Assembly (NCBI GenBank): GCA_964434865.1
Contig: CAYSWV010000003.1
Span: 62,001-126,000 of the forward strand
Direction of reading: 5' to 3'
Length of the DNA: 64,000 nt
Source of the DNA: CAYSWV01 sp964434865
GTDB taxonomy: Bacteria; Cyanobacteriota; Cyanobacteriia; Thermostichales; Thermostichaceae
The notes under the pieces were generated by a model that was given only the letters and a program-made list of their open reading frames with translations, was not told where the DNA came from and searched no databases. The position numbers and the translations under genes were made by a program. How positions within the stretch are numbered: position 1 is the stretch's first letter; the number at the start of each line of letters is the position of its first letter. Below are positions 51,126 through 60,011 of the stretch, in pieces.

Positions 51126-51566
51126 TTACAGGGGCTGTGGATCTAAAGCGAGATTGCACAATTTCTGGAGGCTGGGATCAAGCGGAAGATCTGAAAGGGG
51201 AGGTAGCTCCAGGCAGATACGTTGCTGTTGAGGCAAATTTTGCTGCAGCTCTTCAGTGTAGAGGATGGGCAGCGCTTGTTGAGCCCAAGCTTTAACTTGA
51301 GGATGCTCACTCTCACTGACCAGCTGACATAAAGCCAAAGCTCGCTCTAAATCGCCGCTACCCAAGTAAGCTTTGACTAGAAAAATTTGAGCAAGCAAGC
51401 ACGAGTTGCACTTAGCCTCAGGATTTAACAGATCCTGATCAACTGCATAACAATAAGATTCCAATAGATCAATAGCTTCCAAGTAGCGAGCTTCTCGGAT
51501 AGCCTCTAAGCCGGACTGTAAAGATTCTATTAAGGGTGACATCGCAATCACACTGGATGCGCTCAT
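51126..51566 (-). CDS. TPR-like conserved protein upstream of ycf54
   Basis: The product has about 146 residues with the chosen start (ATG at 51566; ATG at 51614 is the longest and another lies at 51542). Its core is a helical repeat pair: IESLQSGLEAIREARYLEAI, then FLVKAYLGSGDLERALALCQ, with a CNSC pair between. The end is Leu/Pro-rich (PPLSDLPLDPSLQKLCNLAL). No membrane segment. It looks like a small cytoplasmic scaffold of TPR type. It is probably cotranscribed with ycf54. Function is unknown. Confidence 0.6.
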   Translation of the reverse strand: MSASSVIAMSPLIESLQSGLEAIREARYLEAIDLLESYCYAVDQDLLNPEAKCNSCLLAQIFLVKAYLGSGDLERALALCQLVSESEHPQVKAWAQQALPILYTEELQQNLPQQQRICLELPPLSDLPLDPSLQKLCNLALDPQPL

Positions 51567-51671
51567 TCCATTTAAACATCCCTTTATTATGACACTATCA
51601 CCACCTTTGATCACAGCTTTACTGGATTGATCGAGGCTTAGATCAAGATCTTAGTTTGAGTTGTTGTCTGT

Positions 51672-51713
51672 TTATAGTTACAGGAACCAAAGTTATAGTT
51701 ACAGGAACCAACG
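51672..51713. repeat. 21-bp tandem duplication
   Basis: A 21-base unit beginning TTATAGTTACAGGAACCAA (51672-51692) is repeated at 51693-51713 with one difference near its end. It is one of the longest spacer duplications in the window. Confidence 0.85.
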
Positions 51714-51827
51714 GTTTAACATGGGGTCTATAGACTAAGTTCGATGATGCTGGCTTCTCCTAGCTACAGCTGCTAAATACTTAAGCAGAGATCATCAGAA
51801 CACAGTTTAGAGTGACTGCAGTCCACT

Positions 51828-52286
51828 ATGAGTTACTGTTCTATGTTCTTATCAACCATCATGCCCAAATCCGTATTCAAGCTAGTCTTAGTTGCCCTGG
51901 GTCTTATAGCCGTAACCTGGATGTTTACAGCTAGCCCTGCCTGGTCAGCTTCTCAATCTATGGGGAATCAGGCCGAGCAACAAGTCACTTTAACCGCTAC
52001 TCCAGAGACGGTCTTTGCCGCTGCATCTGAAGCTTTCCAGCAGTGGAATCGGGGAGAATTGATCACATCCGATCCATCAACCATGACAGTAACTGGACTC
52101 TCACGAACCAATTTTTTCAAGTTTACTGACGATATCACAGTTCAGATTCAGGCACTTGAAAATTCAAATCAGGCTCAAATTTTTATCAAGTCAGTGGGCC
52201 GTCTGGGAGAATATGATTTTGGCGGTAATCAGCGGAATATTGATGAATATCTAGCTGCGTTAAGATCGTTGCTGGGCTCATCGTGA
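51828..52286 (+). CDS. Secreted DUF1499-family protein
   Basis: The 152-residue product has a signal peptide (KLVLVALGLIAVTWMFTASP ending near AWSA) and the DUF1499 core: a conserved strand AEQQVTLTATPETVFAAASE, a middle FKFTDDITVQIQAL and the diagnostic IKSVGRLGEYDFGGNQRNI near the C-terminus. DUF1499 proteins are extracytoplasmic, of unknown role. The start is uncertain; in-frame ATGs at 51828, 51843 and 51861 all give a signal peptide, the last (MPKSVFK) being the most typical. Confidence 0.75.
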   Translation: MSYCSMFLSTIMPKSVFKLVLVALGLIAVTWMFTASPAWSASQSMGNQAEQQVTLTATPETVFAAASEAFQQWNRGELITSDPSTMTVTGLSRTNFFKFTDDITVQIQALENSNQAQIFIKSVGRLGEYDFGGNQRNIDEYLAALRSLLGSS

Positions 52287-52413
52287 GGCCGTTCTTTAAA
52301 GAGATGAGATCAACTGTAAGGTCTATTGGGACTTGCGGTTAGTGGCCTAGGGCTACTCTATTTCATACTCTATGGTTGAAGCAGACACAATGACTTATCG
52401 ATAGGTGCAAGTC

Positions 52414-53259
52414 ATGAACACAACACGATCAGGATCGATAGCCCCAACGTCTACTTTAAAGAAATCTCATCGTCCTCAAGGCTATGTGGTAGGCTTATCC
52501 TTATCTCTTCCGCTTGCCATCCTTGTTATGACGTTTCTCAGTTTGCCTGCATTGGGTCAAGTTGCCAGCGCGTTACTCAATCCGTTAGTAGCAGCTTGGA
52601 TTCGTTCAACTGTCGATCAAGTTGATGATCTTCAAGTTCAGGTCCAGGGTAGCGATGGTGAGATTTTGGGAGGCACCATTCCTCAAGCAAGTGTCTCAGG
52701 CAATAACATTCGCTATCAAGGCTTTCAGATTACTCAGTTACAGCTCAATGGCCAACAAATTCAACTTAATGTTAGTGAAGCTATTCAAGGCCAACCCTTG
52801 AAATTACAGAATCCTATACCTGTACAAGTGTTGATGAGACTGACTGAAGCTGATCTCAACCAGACTCTTCAGGCTCCTTTGATCCAAGCCCAGCTAGCCA
52901 AAGCTCAAGTTGAATTACCAGCTGGTAATGAATCCGTTCCCTTTTTGATCAGTAATCCCCAAGTTGAGCTCGATCCTGATTTAGTTCGAATTCAAGCAAC
53001 ATTAACTACACCTGATCAAACACAAGTTCCATTTAACATGGTAACTGGTTTAAGAGCTCAAAATCAAAATCAACTCGTTTTGGTCAATCCTCAATGGGTT
53101 AGCAACGGTCAATCTCTTCCCATTGCTGGGTTAGATAATCTTGCTCTTCAATTAGACTCGGATGTACAAATCAATCAGATTGAAATCATTCAAGATCAGA
53201 TTCTATATGATGGGTCTCTGACGATTCAGCCTGAAGAGATTTCCACCACAGCTCAGTAA
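52414..53259 (+). CDS. DUF2993-family lipid-binding-like protein
   Basis: The 281-residue protein has one N-terminal membrane segment (VVGLSLSLPLAILVMTFLSL). The mature part matches DUF2993: WIRSTVDQVDDLQVQVQGSD, a repeated SGNNIRYQGFQITQLQLNG strand, then MRLTEADLNQTLQAPLIQ. It resembles LmeA-type proteins that bind lipids in a cradle formed by strands. A GTG nine bases upstream of the ATG at 52414 is also in frame. It lies 62 bases before a lipoprotein gene on the same strand, perhaps one transcript. Confidence 0.75.
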   Translation: MNTTRSGSIAPTSTLKKSHRPQGYVVGLSLSLPLAILVMTFLSLPALGQVASALLNPLVAAWIRSTVDQVDDLQVQVQGSDGEILGGTIPQASVSGNNIRYQGFQITQLQLNGQQIQLNVSEAIQGQPLKLQNPIPVQVLMRLTEADLNQTLQAPLIQAQLAKAQVELPAGNESVPFLISNPQVELDPDLVRIQATLTTPDQTQVPFNMVTGLRAQNQNQLVLVNPQWVSNGQSLPIAGLDNLALQLDSDVQINQIEIIQDQILYDGSLTIQPEEISTTAQ

Positions 53260-53320
53260 TCTGGTTCTAGAAGCAAGAAGTCATGCTACTCTGCACGGAA
53301 TAAGATACTGAAGGGGTCCT

Positions 53321-55144
53321 ATGGTAGGCTGGACACACTATTTGTTTAAGCAGGTTACTCAACTCAGAGTCAAGTTACTTTTGCTTACTTTAGGCGTTAG
53401 TAGTAGCTTAGTGAGTTGTGGCGAGAATCCTGTCACCAATAATCCTATCAGTGCGGGAGGTGCTGGAACTCGGGTTCAAACCCCTGAGACAAGGCCTTTC
53501 TCTGAGCTAAACCCTGGTGAAGATCCAGTGTCTAAAAGTCTAGTAGGTACCTTTATTTTAACACCTGAGCAGTTGGAGATTGCTGCTAGCTCTGAGTTAA
53601 CCCTTCCAGCTAGTGAAGTTAACCCTTGTGTTGAATGTTATGGCTTACCTTTGACTCCCGAAGCTTTAGCCCAATTTGCCACCTCTTCTGATGTTAAAGG
53701 ACTTGGATCCTTTTTGCCTGATGATTTTAAACTGGTCTTAAAAACTCAGATTCCAGATACCAATCCAGTGGGCAAAGTGGTTTTATCAACTCGATTTGAA
53801 CTCAGTACCTTGACCCAATTAATCAATCCTGGAAATGGAGCTCGCTTAGAGATCACTCAAGCCTATCTCCAAGATGCTCAAACCGATCCTCAGTCTGTTA
53901 GTGAAGCTATTGAAATTTCTGATCCTGTCGATTTTGAATCAAAGCAAATTAACCAAGGTCAGTCTGGTACAGAGTCGATTGAACTCACCTTTGAGACCGC
54001 TAACTTTCAGCCTCGATTTCTAAAACTTGAAGCTATTATAACATCACCCATTCCGGGTCAAGGTCTTGGAAAGGTTCAAGTTCCTGGTGATGACCAAATT
54101 TACTACGGCACAACGTTTCACCATCAGGAGGCTCCACCGAATCAAGCTCAACTCAAGGCTTATTTTGAAGGGACAAGCAAGTCAGCCGCTTGGATTGGGA
54201 TTGAACAAGACTGGCAAGCCGATCGAGCATTTCCGACAACAGCTGCTCAACAAATTTTAGAGGCTGGCTCCATTCCTTACTTGCGACTGATGCTACCTCA
54301 GGACATTGTGATCGAGGCCAATTCGGAGCAACAATCACCTTTACAGGCGATCATTGATGGTGAGCAAGATTCTGACTGGCAAGCTTGGGCTCAAGAGATC
54401 AAAGCCTTAAACCAGCCCATCCTCATTGCCTTGGGCTACCTTGATCCCGCTAATAGTTCACCTGTTGAACCTGAAAGTTTGGAGCGTCAGCTAAAAGCCT
54501 ATCGACACATTATTCAGGTTACTCGACAGCAAGCTGTAGATACGGTGTTATGGATTTATCACCCCAATGTTGATCAGCCTGATAGTGCTGCCGCTTATCC
54601 TGGGGATGAGTTTATTGACTGGTTAGGTTTTGACCTTTATGTTAATCGGGCTAATCTCTCTAGTGATCCACCGCAATCTCTCAACTCCCCGCCACCCTCA
54701 ACTTTTGCGGCTCCTATCGATGGCTTGGAAACCGTGACGCTAGAGGATTCAGGTCCCCAACTCTGGCAATCTTTTCAAGTATTGATGGACCAGACCTACC
54801 CTAAAGTCGCGGCTTTAAGCTCAGGTAAACCCATTGTCTTATCTGGATTTGCTCCACTTGATCCACCCGATGCAACTACCGAAAAACAAGGGGCAGCTTG
54901 GGTTAAACAAACATTAACTGATTTGGTTTCAAAGCGATGGCCCCGTTTAATTGGTTTTACCTGGGATAATACTTACTGGCCCGTTGATCAGTCGATCGAA
55001 TTGAGAACTGTCTTTACAGAAGCCTTAGCTTCAGAGCAAATTTTAGGTCAAGTGATCACCCAACCTACAGCCACAACTCAACCCACACCTATCCCCTCCC
55101 CAGCGACACCCCCCCCTTGGGGCGAGACGCCAGGCATACGTTAG
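53321..55144 (+). CDS. GH26-like lipoprotein, catalytic acids apparently lost
   Basis: The lipoprotein signal KLLLLTLGVSSSLVSC opens the protein. An unknown beta-rich domain (about 60-255) is followed by a GH26-like barrel from about 265: AAWIGIEQDWQADRAFPTTA, PYLRLMLPQDI, YPGDEFIDWLGFDLYVNRAN and RLIGFTWDNTYWP. Where active GH26 enzymes have the acid/base in an HEM-N motif this reads LIALGYLDPANSS, and where the nucleophile Glu lies it reads KPIVLSGFAPLD, so the catalytic pair appears absent. The last 20 codons are Pro/Thr-rich. The stop lies just before an assembly gap and follows a C8 run, so the 3' end is unreliable. Confidence 0.7.
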   Translation: MVGWTHYLFKQVTQLRVKLLLLTLGVSSSLVSCGENPVTNNPISAGGAGTRVQTPETRPFSELNPGEDPVSKSLVGTFILTPEQLEIAASSELTLPASEVNPCVECYGLPLTPEALAQFATSSDVKGLGSFLPDDFKLVLKTQIPDTNPVGKVVLSTRFELSTLTQLINPGNGARLEITQAYLQDAQTDPQSVSEAIEISDPVDFESKQINQGQSGTESIELTFETANFQPRFLKLEAIITSPIPGQGLGKVQVPGDDQIYYGTTFHHQEAPPNQAQLKAYFEGTSKSAAWIGIEQDWQADRAFPTTAAQQILEAGSIPYLRLMLPQDIVIEANSEQQSPLQAIIDGEQDSDWQAWAQEIKALNQPILIALGYLDPANSSPVEPESLERQLKAYRHIIQVTRQQAVDTVLWIYHPNVDQPDSAAAYPGDEFIDWLGFDLYVNRANLSSDPPQSLNSPPPSTFAAPIDGLETVTLEDSGPQLWQSFQVLMDQTYPKVAALSSGKPIVLSGFAPLDPPDATTEKQGAAWVKQTLTDLVSKRWPRLIGFTWDNTYWPVDQSIELRTVFTEALASEQILGQVITQPTATTQPTPIPSPATPPPWGETPGIR

Positions 55145-55154
55145 GGACCCAAGC

Positions 55155-55164
55155 NNNNNNNNNN
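55155..55164. other. Assembly gap (10 N)
   Basis: Ten undetermined bases, a scaffold join. It lies in the low-complexity Pro/Thr coding tail of the preceding gene. Confidence 0.99.
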
Positions 55165-55326
55165 TCTGCAGAGACTCCTGTCAATCGTGATTCTCCATCG
55201 CCCAGTGTGACCTCAACAGCACCCCATCCTACCCCGGCTGGTAACGCTACTACTCCTGTTCCAGGAAAACCCGTTCCCCCAGTCCTCAAAACACCTACTC
55301 CTATCCCTGGGCAGGCCCTCAACTGA
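55165..55326 (+). CDS. Orphan Pro/Ser/Thr-rich coding tail beyond the gap
   Basis: After the gap an open frame reads SPSPSVTSTAPHPTPAG and PVPPVLKTPTPIPG up to a stop at 55326. The composition is like that of the C-terminal linker of the preceding lipoprotein but the frame does not match it. The simplest reading is that this is the true end of that gene, shifted by an error at the C8 run near 55108 or by missing sequence. Confidence 0.5.
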   Translation, partial: SAETPVNRDSPSPSVTSTAPHPTPAGNATTPVPGKPVPPVLKTPTPIPGQALN

Positions 55327-55441
55327 AATTGCAGTGGCACTGGTTCAAAATGATCAAAAGTCTTAGTGATACAACCCAGATCAATACTCAGGTAAGATTA
55401 ACGGACAGCAAGATTAACTTCTGAACAGAGTTCAGTCATTT

Positions 55442-57118
55442 TCAAGATTGACATTGAGCACATAGATCCAAGATCAAATCAAATCTGAAATTATCAATCC
55501 AGTCCATCAAAACTAAGCGTAAATGATGGTGAGAATCAGGAATTTGTTGGATCAATTCTAGAGTAGCGGTATCTCGAGCCACCGTAGCTGCATCTTGTAG
55601 TTTTTGAATCCATGTTGGGGACATAATCTGAAGATCTTGAGCAGTCACACCAGTAGCCACATCTACTATCTGGGTCAGTTGATCAGAGTTTGATTCATAG
55701 AGGTATTGAACACCTAAGTGATAGGCTATAGTTTCAAAAATAGTTTGTTCTTGATAGGGCTTACTCACAAATCCATCACAACCTTCAGCTAAGACCGACT
55801 GTCGTTCGTGATCAAGCGCTGCGGCGGTTAGAGCAATGATAATCGTTTTATTCAGCGCATCACCTTCCTGCTGCCGAATGGCTTGGGTAGCTTCTCGGCC
55901 TCCCATAACAGGCATTCTCATATCCATCCAGATCAAATGGGGCTTCCATGTTTGCCACACTCTTAGAGCATCCGAACCATTCACAGCTGCTTGAGTTTCA
56001 AACCCAATTCGAGTCAAGAGCTGAACCAGAAGCTCTCGGCTATCCAAACGATCATCAACTACTAATAATCGGTAAACTGGCTGGTGAGGGGCTAGCCCTA
56101 TGACACGCTGTGGAGTTAATTCTCGTTTAATAAAAGCAGGGTCGGCACAGTGGGCTTTGAGTTTAACCAAGAAAGTGGTTCCGTGACCTCGTTCACTGGT
56201 GACTTCAATATCTCCTCCCATCAGTTGAGCAAATTTTCGACTGATAGTTAATCCTAAGCCAGTACCTGTCTGTGCTTTAATCCCGCTTTCAGTTTGCATA
56301 AAGGGCTGGAAGAGTTGTTTTAGATCTGATGGAGAAATACCTTCCCCTGTATCTTGAATCTCAAAATTTAAAGTTACTCTATCAGCTTCGGTTTCTGCAG
56401 TAGCCCTGAGTGCAATGCTACCCTGCTCAGTAAATTTCAGGGCATTACTCAATAAATTAACTAGAATTTGACGGATCTTACTTTCATCGCTATTAATATA
56501 CTGAGGGACTGTAGGTGCTCTTTCAATCATAAAGACTAGCATCTTATCCTCTATCCTAGACCGAAACAGCTCATCTAGGGCTTGGATTGTTTGAAATAAA
56601 TTGAATACCTCAGAGTTCAATTCGATTCGACCTGCTTCAATTTTAGACAGGTCCAGAATATCATTGATCAAACGTAATAAGTACTCACCGCTGCGATTAA
56701 TAATGTTGAGGGATTTCTTTTGGTGAGAGGTCAAGTTTGGATCTCGATCCATCAATTGACTAAACCCTAAGATAGCATTCAGAGGCGTTCTTAATTCATG
56801 GCTCATGTTAGCCAGAAATAAACTTTTAGCCTGATTCGCTTGTTCAGCGGCTTCTTTAGCATATCGTAGTTGCTCATTCAAATCATGCAGTTGGGTTTCA
56901 ATCGTATCCGCATGAGTTGTTGTCGTATCTAGCATGAGTTCCAAATCAGCTTTCTCTTCTTTGAGAACAGTTAAGTCATTCTGGAGAGTTTGAATAATAG
57001 CAAGCAGGTCTGTAACAGATTGACCTTGACCTAATACATCATGGCTTGACACAACCGATCCCTCAGCACTAGATCCTGGCACCCTTATGAGTCTACCTAT
57101 AAGCTCATCAACACTCAT
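55442..57118 (-). CDS. Cytoplasmic hybrid histidine kinase with receiver domain
   Basis: The 558-residue protein has an N-terminal coiled coil (LQNDLTVLKEEKADLELMLD), then HisKA with His107 in LFLANMSHELRTPLNAILGF, an HATPase with NLLSNALKFTEQGSI, DTGEGISPSDL and GTGLGLTISRK, and a C-terminal receiver with the acceptor Asp (about residue 399) in HLIWMDMRMPVMGG and Lys in DGFVSKPYQ. About 100 further residues may be an HPt-like or output segment (VLMDWIDNFRFDLILD). No sensor domain or membrane helix is seen, so it probably takes its signal from another protein. It stands alone. Confidence 0.92.
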   Translation of the reverse strand: MSVDELIGRLIRVPGSSAEGSVVSSHDVLGQGQSVTDLLAIIQTLQNDLTVLKEEKADLELMLDTTTTHADTIETQLHDLNEQLRYAKEAAEQANQAKSLFLANMSHELRTPLNAILGFSQLMDRDPNLTSHQKKSLNIINRSGEYLLRLINDILDLSKIEAGRIELNSEVFNLFQTIQALDELFRSRIEDKMLVFMIERAPTVPQYINSDESKIRQILVNLLSNALKFTEQGSIALRATAETEADRVTLNFEIQDTGEGISPSDLKQLFQPFMQTESGIKAQTGTGLGLTISRKFAQLMGGDIEVTSERGHGTTFLVKLKAHCADPAFIKRELTPQRVIGLAPHQPVYRLLVVDDRLDSRELLVQLLTRIGFETQAAVNGSDALRVWQTWKPHLIWMDMRMPVMGGREATQAIRQQEGDALNKTIIIALTAAALDHERQSVLAEGCDGFVSKPYQEQTIFETIAYHLGVQYLYESNSDQLTQIVDVATGVTAQDLQIMSPTWIQKLQDAATVARDTATLELIQQIPDSHHHLRLVLMDWIDNFRFDLILDLCAQCQS

Positions 57119-57241
57119 AAGCTTACCAATTGCAGCTTACCCCGAGATGAGATACTGCTTGATGTATAAATACTAGCTTGCAGGTGACTTGCACTGATTA
57201 AGTCTATTTAAGAATAGGATAAGGCGAGTATGTGTCTGCAC

Positions 57242-57263
57242 AAAAAAGAGGTGGATAGCCACC
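57242..57263 (-). terminator. Intrinsic terminator of psaF-psaJ-psaL
   Basis: On the minus strand, GGTGG, a CTAT loop and CCACC form a stem followed by TCTTTTTT. It lies about 30 bases after the psaL stop and marks the end of the photosystem I operon. Confidence 0.8.
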
Positions 57264-57291
57264 CCCAGAGAAAACTTAGACGCATTGAGAG

Positions 57292-57756
57292 CTAGAGAGC
57301 CAGATTAAATCCACTGAGCACTAGATCAGAATTGGTGAGTAAAAGGTAAGCAACCACAGCACCACCGATACCACCAATCAAGAACCCTGATGAAAATTCA
57401 CTCCAGCCTTCTGAATCGCCAACCACTGTATTGGTTAACTTTGTCGCATAGCCATAGATGGAGAGTGCCATGGTCATCAGTAGAACCACAGCACTGGCCG
57501 CCAAAAGGCCGATTACCGGTCCAACGGCTTCAGCACGTAGGGGTCCTAGAAGAGTAAAAGGTCCTACTAACCAGTACCCATGAGCCATTCCAATTTCTAA
57601 CCCACGAGAAATCGGGGCCAAGCCAGGACGATTGATGGGCAACCACTTGATAAAGAGCTGAATAGGAGCCGTATTGTTAACTGGAGTTAGAAAGGTACCA
57701 ATTTGAGGATCCCCATCGGGGATGGTGACGTACTCTCGTGAGGTGACTTGAACCAT
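57292..57756 (-). CDS. psaL: Photosystem I reaction centre subunit XI
   Basis: PsaL forms the trimer contact of cyanobacterial photosystem I. The 154-residue product starts MVQVTSREYVTIPDGDPQIG, has PVNNTAPIQLFIKWLPINRP, the histidine-bearing SRGLEIGMAHGYWLVGPFT and two further membrane helices. ATG at 57756 is chosen because AAAGGA lies upstream and the sequence then matches the family; an in-frame ATG at 57801 would add 15 unrelated residues. It is the last gene of the psaF-psaJ-psaL transcript. Confidence 0.95.
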   Translation of the reverse strand: MVQVTSREYVTIPDGDPQIGTFLTPVNNTAPIQLFIKWLPINRPGLAPISRGLEIGMAHGYWLVGPFTLLGPLRAEAVGPVIGLLAASAVVLLMTMALSIYGYATKLTNTVVGDSEGWSEFSSGFLIGGIGGAVVAYLLLTNSDLVLSGFNLAL

Positions 57757-57857
57757 AAATGTTGTGTCCTTTACACGATAAGAAATAACAAATGATCCCA
57801 AGCAATCGGCGTCCGTGGGATCGATGAGCGGAAAGGGTCATTGCATGGACCTGAACC

Positions 57858-57980
57858 TTAGGGTAGTGTCAGAACATCAGGGAAAAAGCGATTGATCTCA
57901 ATAAAGAGACCCAAAATGAATGTCGAGAACAAAACCAAAGCTACAGGTGCTGTTGAGAGAAATTTCAAGAAGTCTGCCAT
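57858..57980 (-). CDS. psaJ: Photosystem I subunit IX
   Basis: The frame of 40 residues reads MADFLKFLSTAPVALVLFST then FILGLFIEINRFFPDVLTLP. It has the PsaJ hallmarks: the lumenal/stromal N-terminus FL-FLSTAPV, one transmembrane helix, and the C-terminal IE-NRFFPD with the chlorophyll-binding Glu. It is too short for simple ORF cutoffs. It lies between psaF and psaL, 81 bases after psaF and 101 before psaL, in the order also found in other cyanobacteria. TAGGTAAG precedes the ATG. PsaJ helps seat PsaF in photosystem I. Confidence 0.95.
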   Translation of the reverse strand: MADFLKFLSTAPVALVLFSTFILGLFIEINRFFPDVLTLP

Positions 57981-58061
57981 TTGTCTTACCTATGTATGAA
58001 ATCTGATCATCAACGAGTTTATTAGACCAGCTTGCTATCCGCGACTTGCCAGCTATCACAG

Positions 58062-58625
58062 TTAGCGAGGTGAGATGGGCACTGCTTCTTCTTTTTCACG
58101 GATCGTACCACTAGCAATTTCCTTGAAAGCTACCAGTGGCCAAGCAAGGGCTTGCACAAAGCACTGAGCTGCCAGTTGAACATCAATAGTGCTTTCTTTC
58201 ATTTCTGGATCTTTGTCTTGACGCACCGTGATCAGGTAAGAGCGACCCGCCCAACCTAACCAGCCCGAAATGTACAAGAAGAGCAGTCCTGGGATAATAA
58301 ATTCTCCGGCGTGGTTCAGACGACCATCGGTCACTAAGTGAGGCAGTCCTTCTTCGCCACATAAGAGTGAACTGTAACGCTCAAATCGCTTGGCCGCTTG
58401 ATCTAACTTACGTTCATAGAGCTTGGCCGAGCTGCTACCAGGCTCAAAACTCATTGCTTTGGCTTCCAACTCACTCAAGCGATCATCTAACCGCTCCTGA
58501 AAGGCTGGAACCTCACTACAACGTTGCAACCCGATCAGCGCCTCAGCCCTTGCTGTGTTGGCAAAGCTGCAGACTAAACCAACTGCAATTGCCAATGCCA
58601 TCATTAGGCTCAATAGTTTTCGCAT
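58062..58625 (-). CDS. psaF: Photosystem I reaction centre subunit III
   Basis: PsaF is the plastocyanin/cytochrome c6-side subunit of photosystem I. The 187-residue precursor has a signal peptide for lumen targeting (SLMMALAIAVGLVCSFANTA, cleaved near ARAEA), the conserved Cys pair in LQRCSEVPAF and SLLCGEEGLP, HLVTDGRLNHAGEFIIPGLL and the membrane helix FLYISGWLGWAGRSYL. The positively charged lumenal helix of plants is not seen, as usual in cyanobacteria. GAGG precedes the ATG. It starts the operon with psaJ and psaL and is divergent from tsaD; the 267-base spacer should contain its light-responsive promoter. Confidence 0.95.
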   Translation of the reverse strand: MRKLLSLMMALAIAVGLVCSFANTARAEALIGLQRCSEVPAFQERLDDRLSELEAKAMSFEPGSSSAKLYERKLDQAAKRFERYSSLLCGEEGLPHLVTDGRLNHAGEFIIPGLLFLYISGWLGWAGRSYLITVRQDKDPEMKESTIDVQLAAQCFVQALAWPLVAFKEIASGTIREKEEAVPISPR

Positions 58626-58892
58626 AGATAACCGATCCTCGATATCCGAAATGACAGTGGGGTGGAACTGGATAGTTGGGATAAAAATGTAACGATGGCT
58701 TAAGCTAAGTAAAGTTGAGTTTACGCATCTCTAGACAACCTCCCTTCAGAGAGTGTGAAAGATGAGTGTGACTCAGCTTAATGACAGCCAACTAACTCAA
58801 TGGTTTGTACCATACTTCGGTCTCAGGGCCGACCGGGAGGGATACAAATCTTAAGACAGCCATCATGTTGTTCAGCCCCATTTTTTGGCCAT

Positions 58893-59918
58893 ATGTCTAC
58901 TATTCTTGGGATCGAAACCAGTTGTGATGAAACAGCAGCGGCGATCGTAATAAATCGACATATTCTCAGCTCGGTGGTAGCCTCCCAAATTGAGATCCAT
59001 CGGCCCTTTGGAGGGGTAGTGCCTGAGGTGGCTTCTCGTCAACATGTTGATGGGATCCAAGATGTGATTATTCAAGCTCTAGATCAGGCTCAGATCACGG
59101 TCTCTGAGGTAGATGCTATTGCTGTCACCTGTGCTCCAGGACTCGTTGGATCGCTGCTGATCGGCCTGATGGCTGCTAAAACCCTAGCCTTAGTCCATCA
59201 AAAGCCTTTAATTGGGATTCACCACCTTGAAGGTCATTTATTTAGTGGTCTGCTCACTGCTCCTGACTTGGAACCTCCCTGTCTCTGTCTTCTAGTTTCA
59301 GGAGGCCACACCAGTTTGGTTCATGTTCCCACTTGGGGTATTTATCAGACAGTAGGCCAAACTCGGGATGATGCTGCTGGAGAAGCCTTTGATAAAGTTG
59401 CTCGCCTATTAGACTTAGGTTATCCTGGCGGACCTGCTATTGATCGACTGGCCCAGTCTGGCGATCCACATGGCTTCAAACTACCTGAGGGTAAGGTTGA
59501 TCATCCCTTCGATACCAGTTTTAGTGGTTTAAAAACAGCTGTTTTACGTCTAGTTCAAAAGTGGCAACAGACAGAGGTTGAACTCCCTAAAGCTGATATT
59601 GCAGCTAGTTTTCAAGCAACAGTGACTCAGGTTTTGACTCGCAAGACGATAGCTTGTGCCCAAAGTCTGCAGGTGCCGACTGTTTTACTGACGGGGGGTG
59701 TTTCAGCCAATCGAGAGCTCAGACAGCGTTTACAAGAGGCCGGAGAGGTCGCTGGCATTCGAGTGATTGTGCCTCCCCTATCTTTATGTACCGATAATGC
59801 CGCTATGATTGCAGCAGCTGGCGAATTTCATTTTCAACAAGGAGAGTTTTCGACACTCGATCTAGGAGTTCAATCACGGATGGCCTTAGAGACGATCAGC
59901 AGCCTTTACGCCCAGTAG
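58893..59918 (+). CDS. tsaD: tRNA N6-adenosine threonylcarbamoyltransferase
   Basis: TsaD transfers threonylcarbamoyl to A37 of ANN-decoding tRNAs with TsaB and TsaE. The 341-residue ASKHA-fold protein shows ILGIETSCDETAAAIV, the metal-binding HHLEGHLFSGLL, LLVSGGHTSLVHV, RDDAAGEAFDKVARLLDLGY with PGGPAIDRLA and LTGGVSANRELRQRLQ. ATG at 58893 (MSTILGIETSCDE) is used; the frame is open 31 codons upstream with unrelated sequence. Confidence 0.96.
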   Translation: MSTILGIETSCDETAAAIVINRHILSSVVASQIEIHRPFGGVVPEVASRQHVDGIQDVIIQALDQAQITVSEVDAIAVTCAPGLVGSLLIGLMAAKTLALVHQKPLIGIHHLEGHLFSGLLTAPDLEPPCLCLLVSGGHTSLVHVPTWGIYQTVGQTRDDAAGEAFDKVARLLDLGYPGGPAIDRLAQSGDPHGFKLPEGKVDHPFDTSFSGLKTAVLRLVQKWQQTEVELPKADIAASFQATVTQVLTRKTIACAQSLQVPTVLLTGGVSANRELRQRLQEAGEVAGIRVIVPPLSLCTDNAAMIAAAGEFHFQQGEFSTLDLGVQSRMALETISSLYAQ

Positions 59919-60011
59919 CCACCGATGACCATCGCGAGTGCCATCACCACAGATCCCCATGTGGCATCTCTTGTTCATCATTTGTGAAGCTGTTGTCCTA
60001 GGTCCAGGGTA

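Noticed and set aside
55089..55340. Frames running through the N gap on both strands
   Set aside because: They include undetermined bases and low-complexity sequence; only the plus-strand tail after the gap is kept as a probable gene end.
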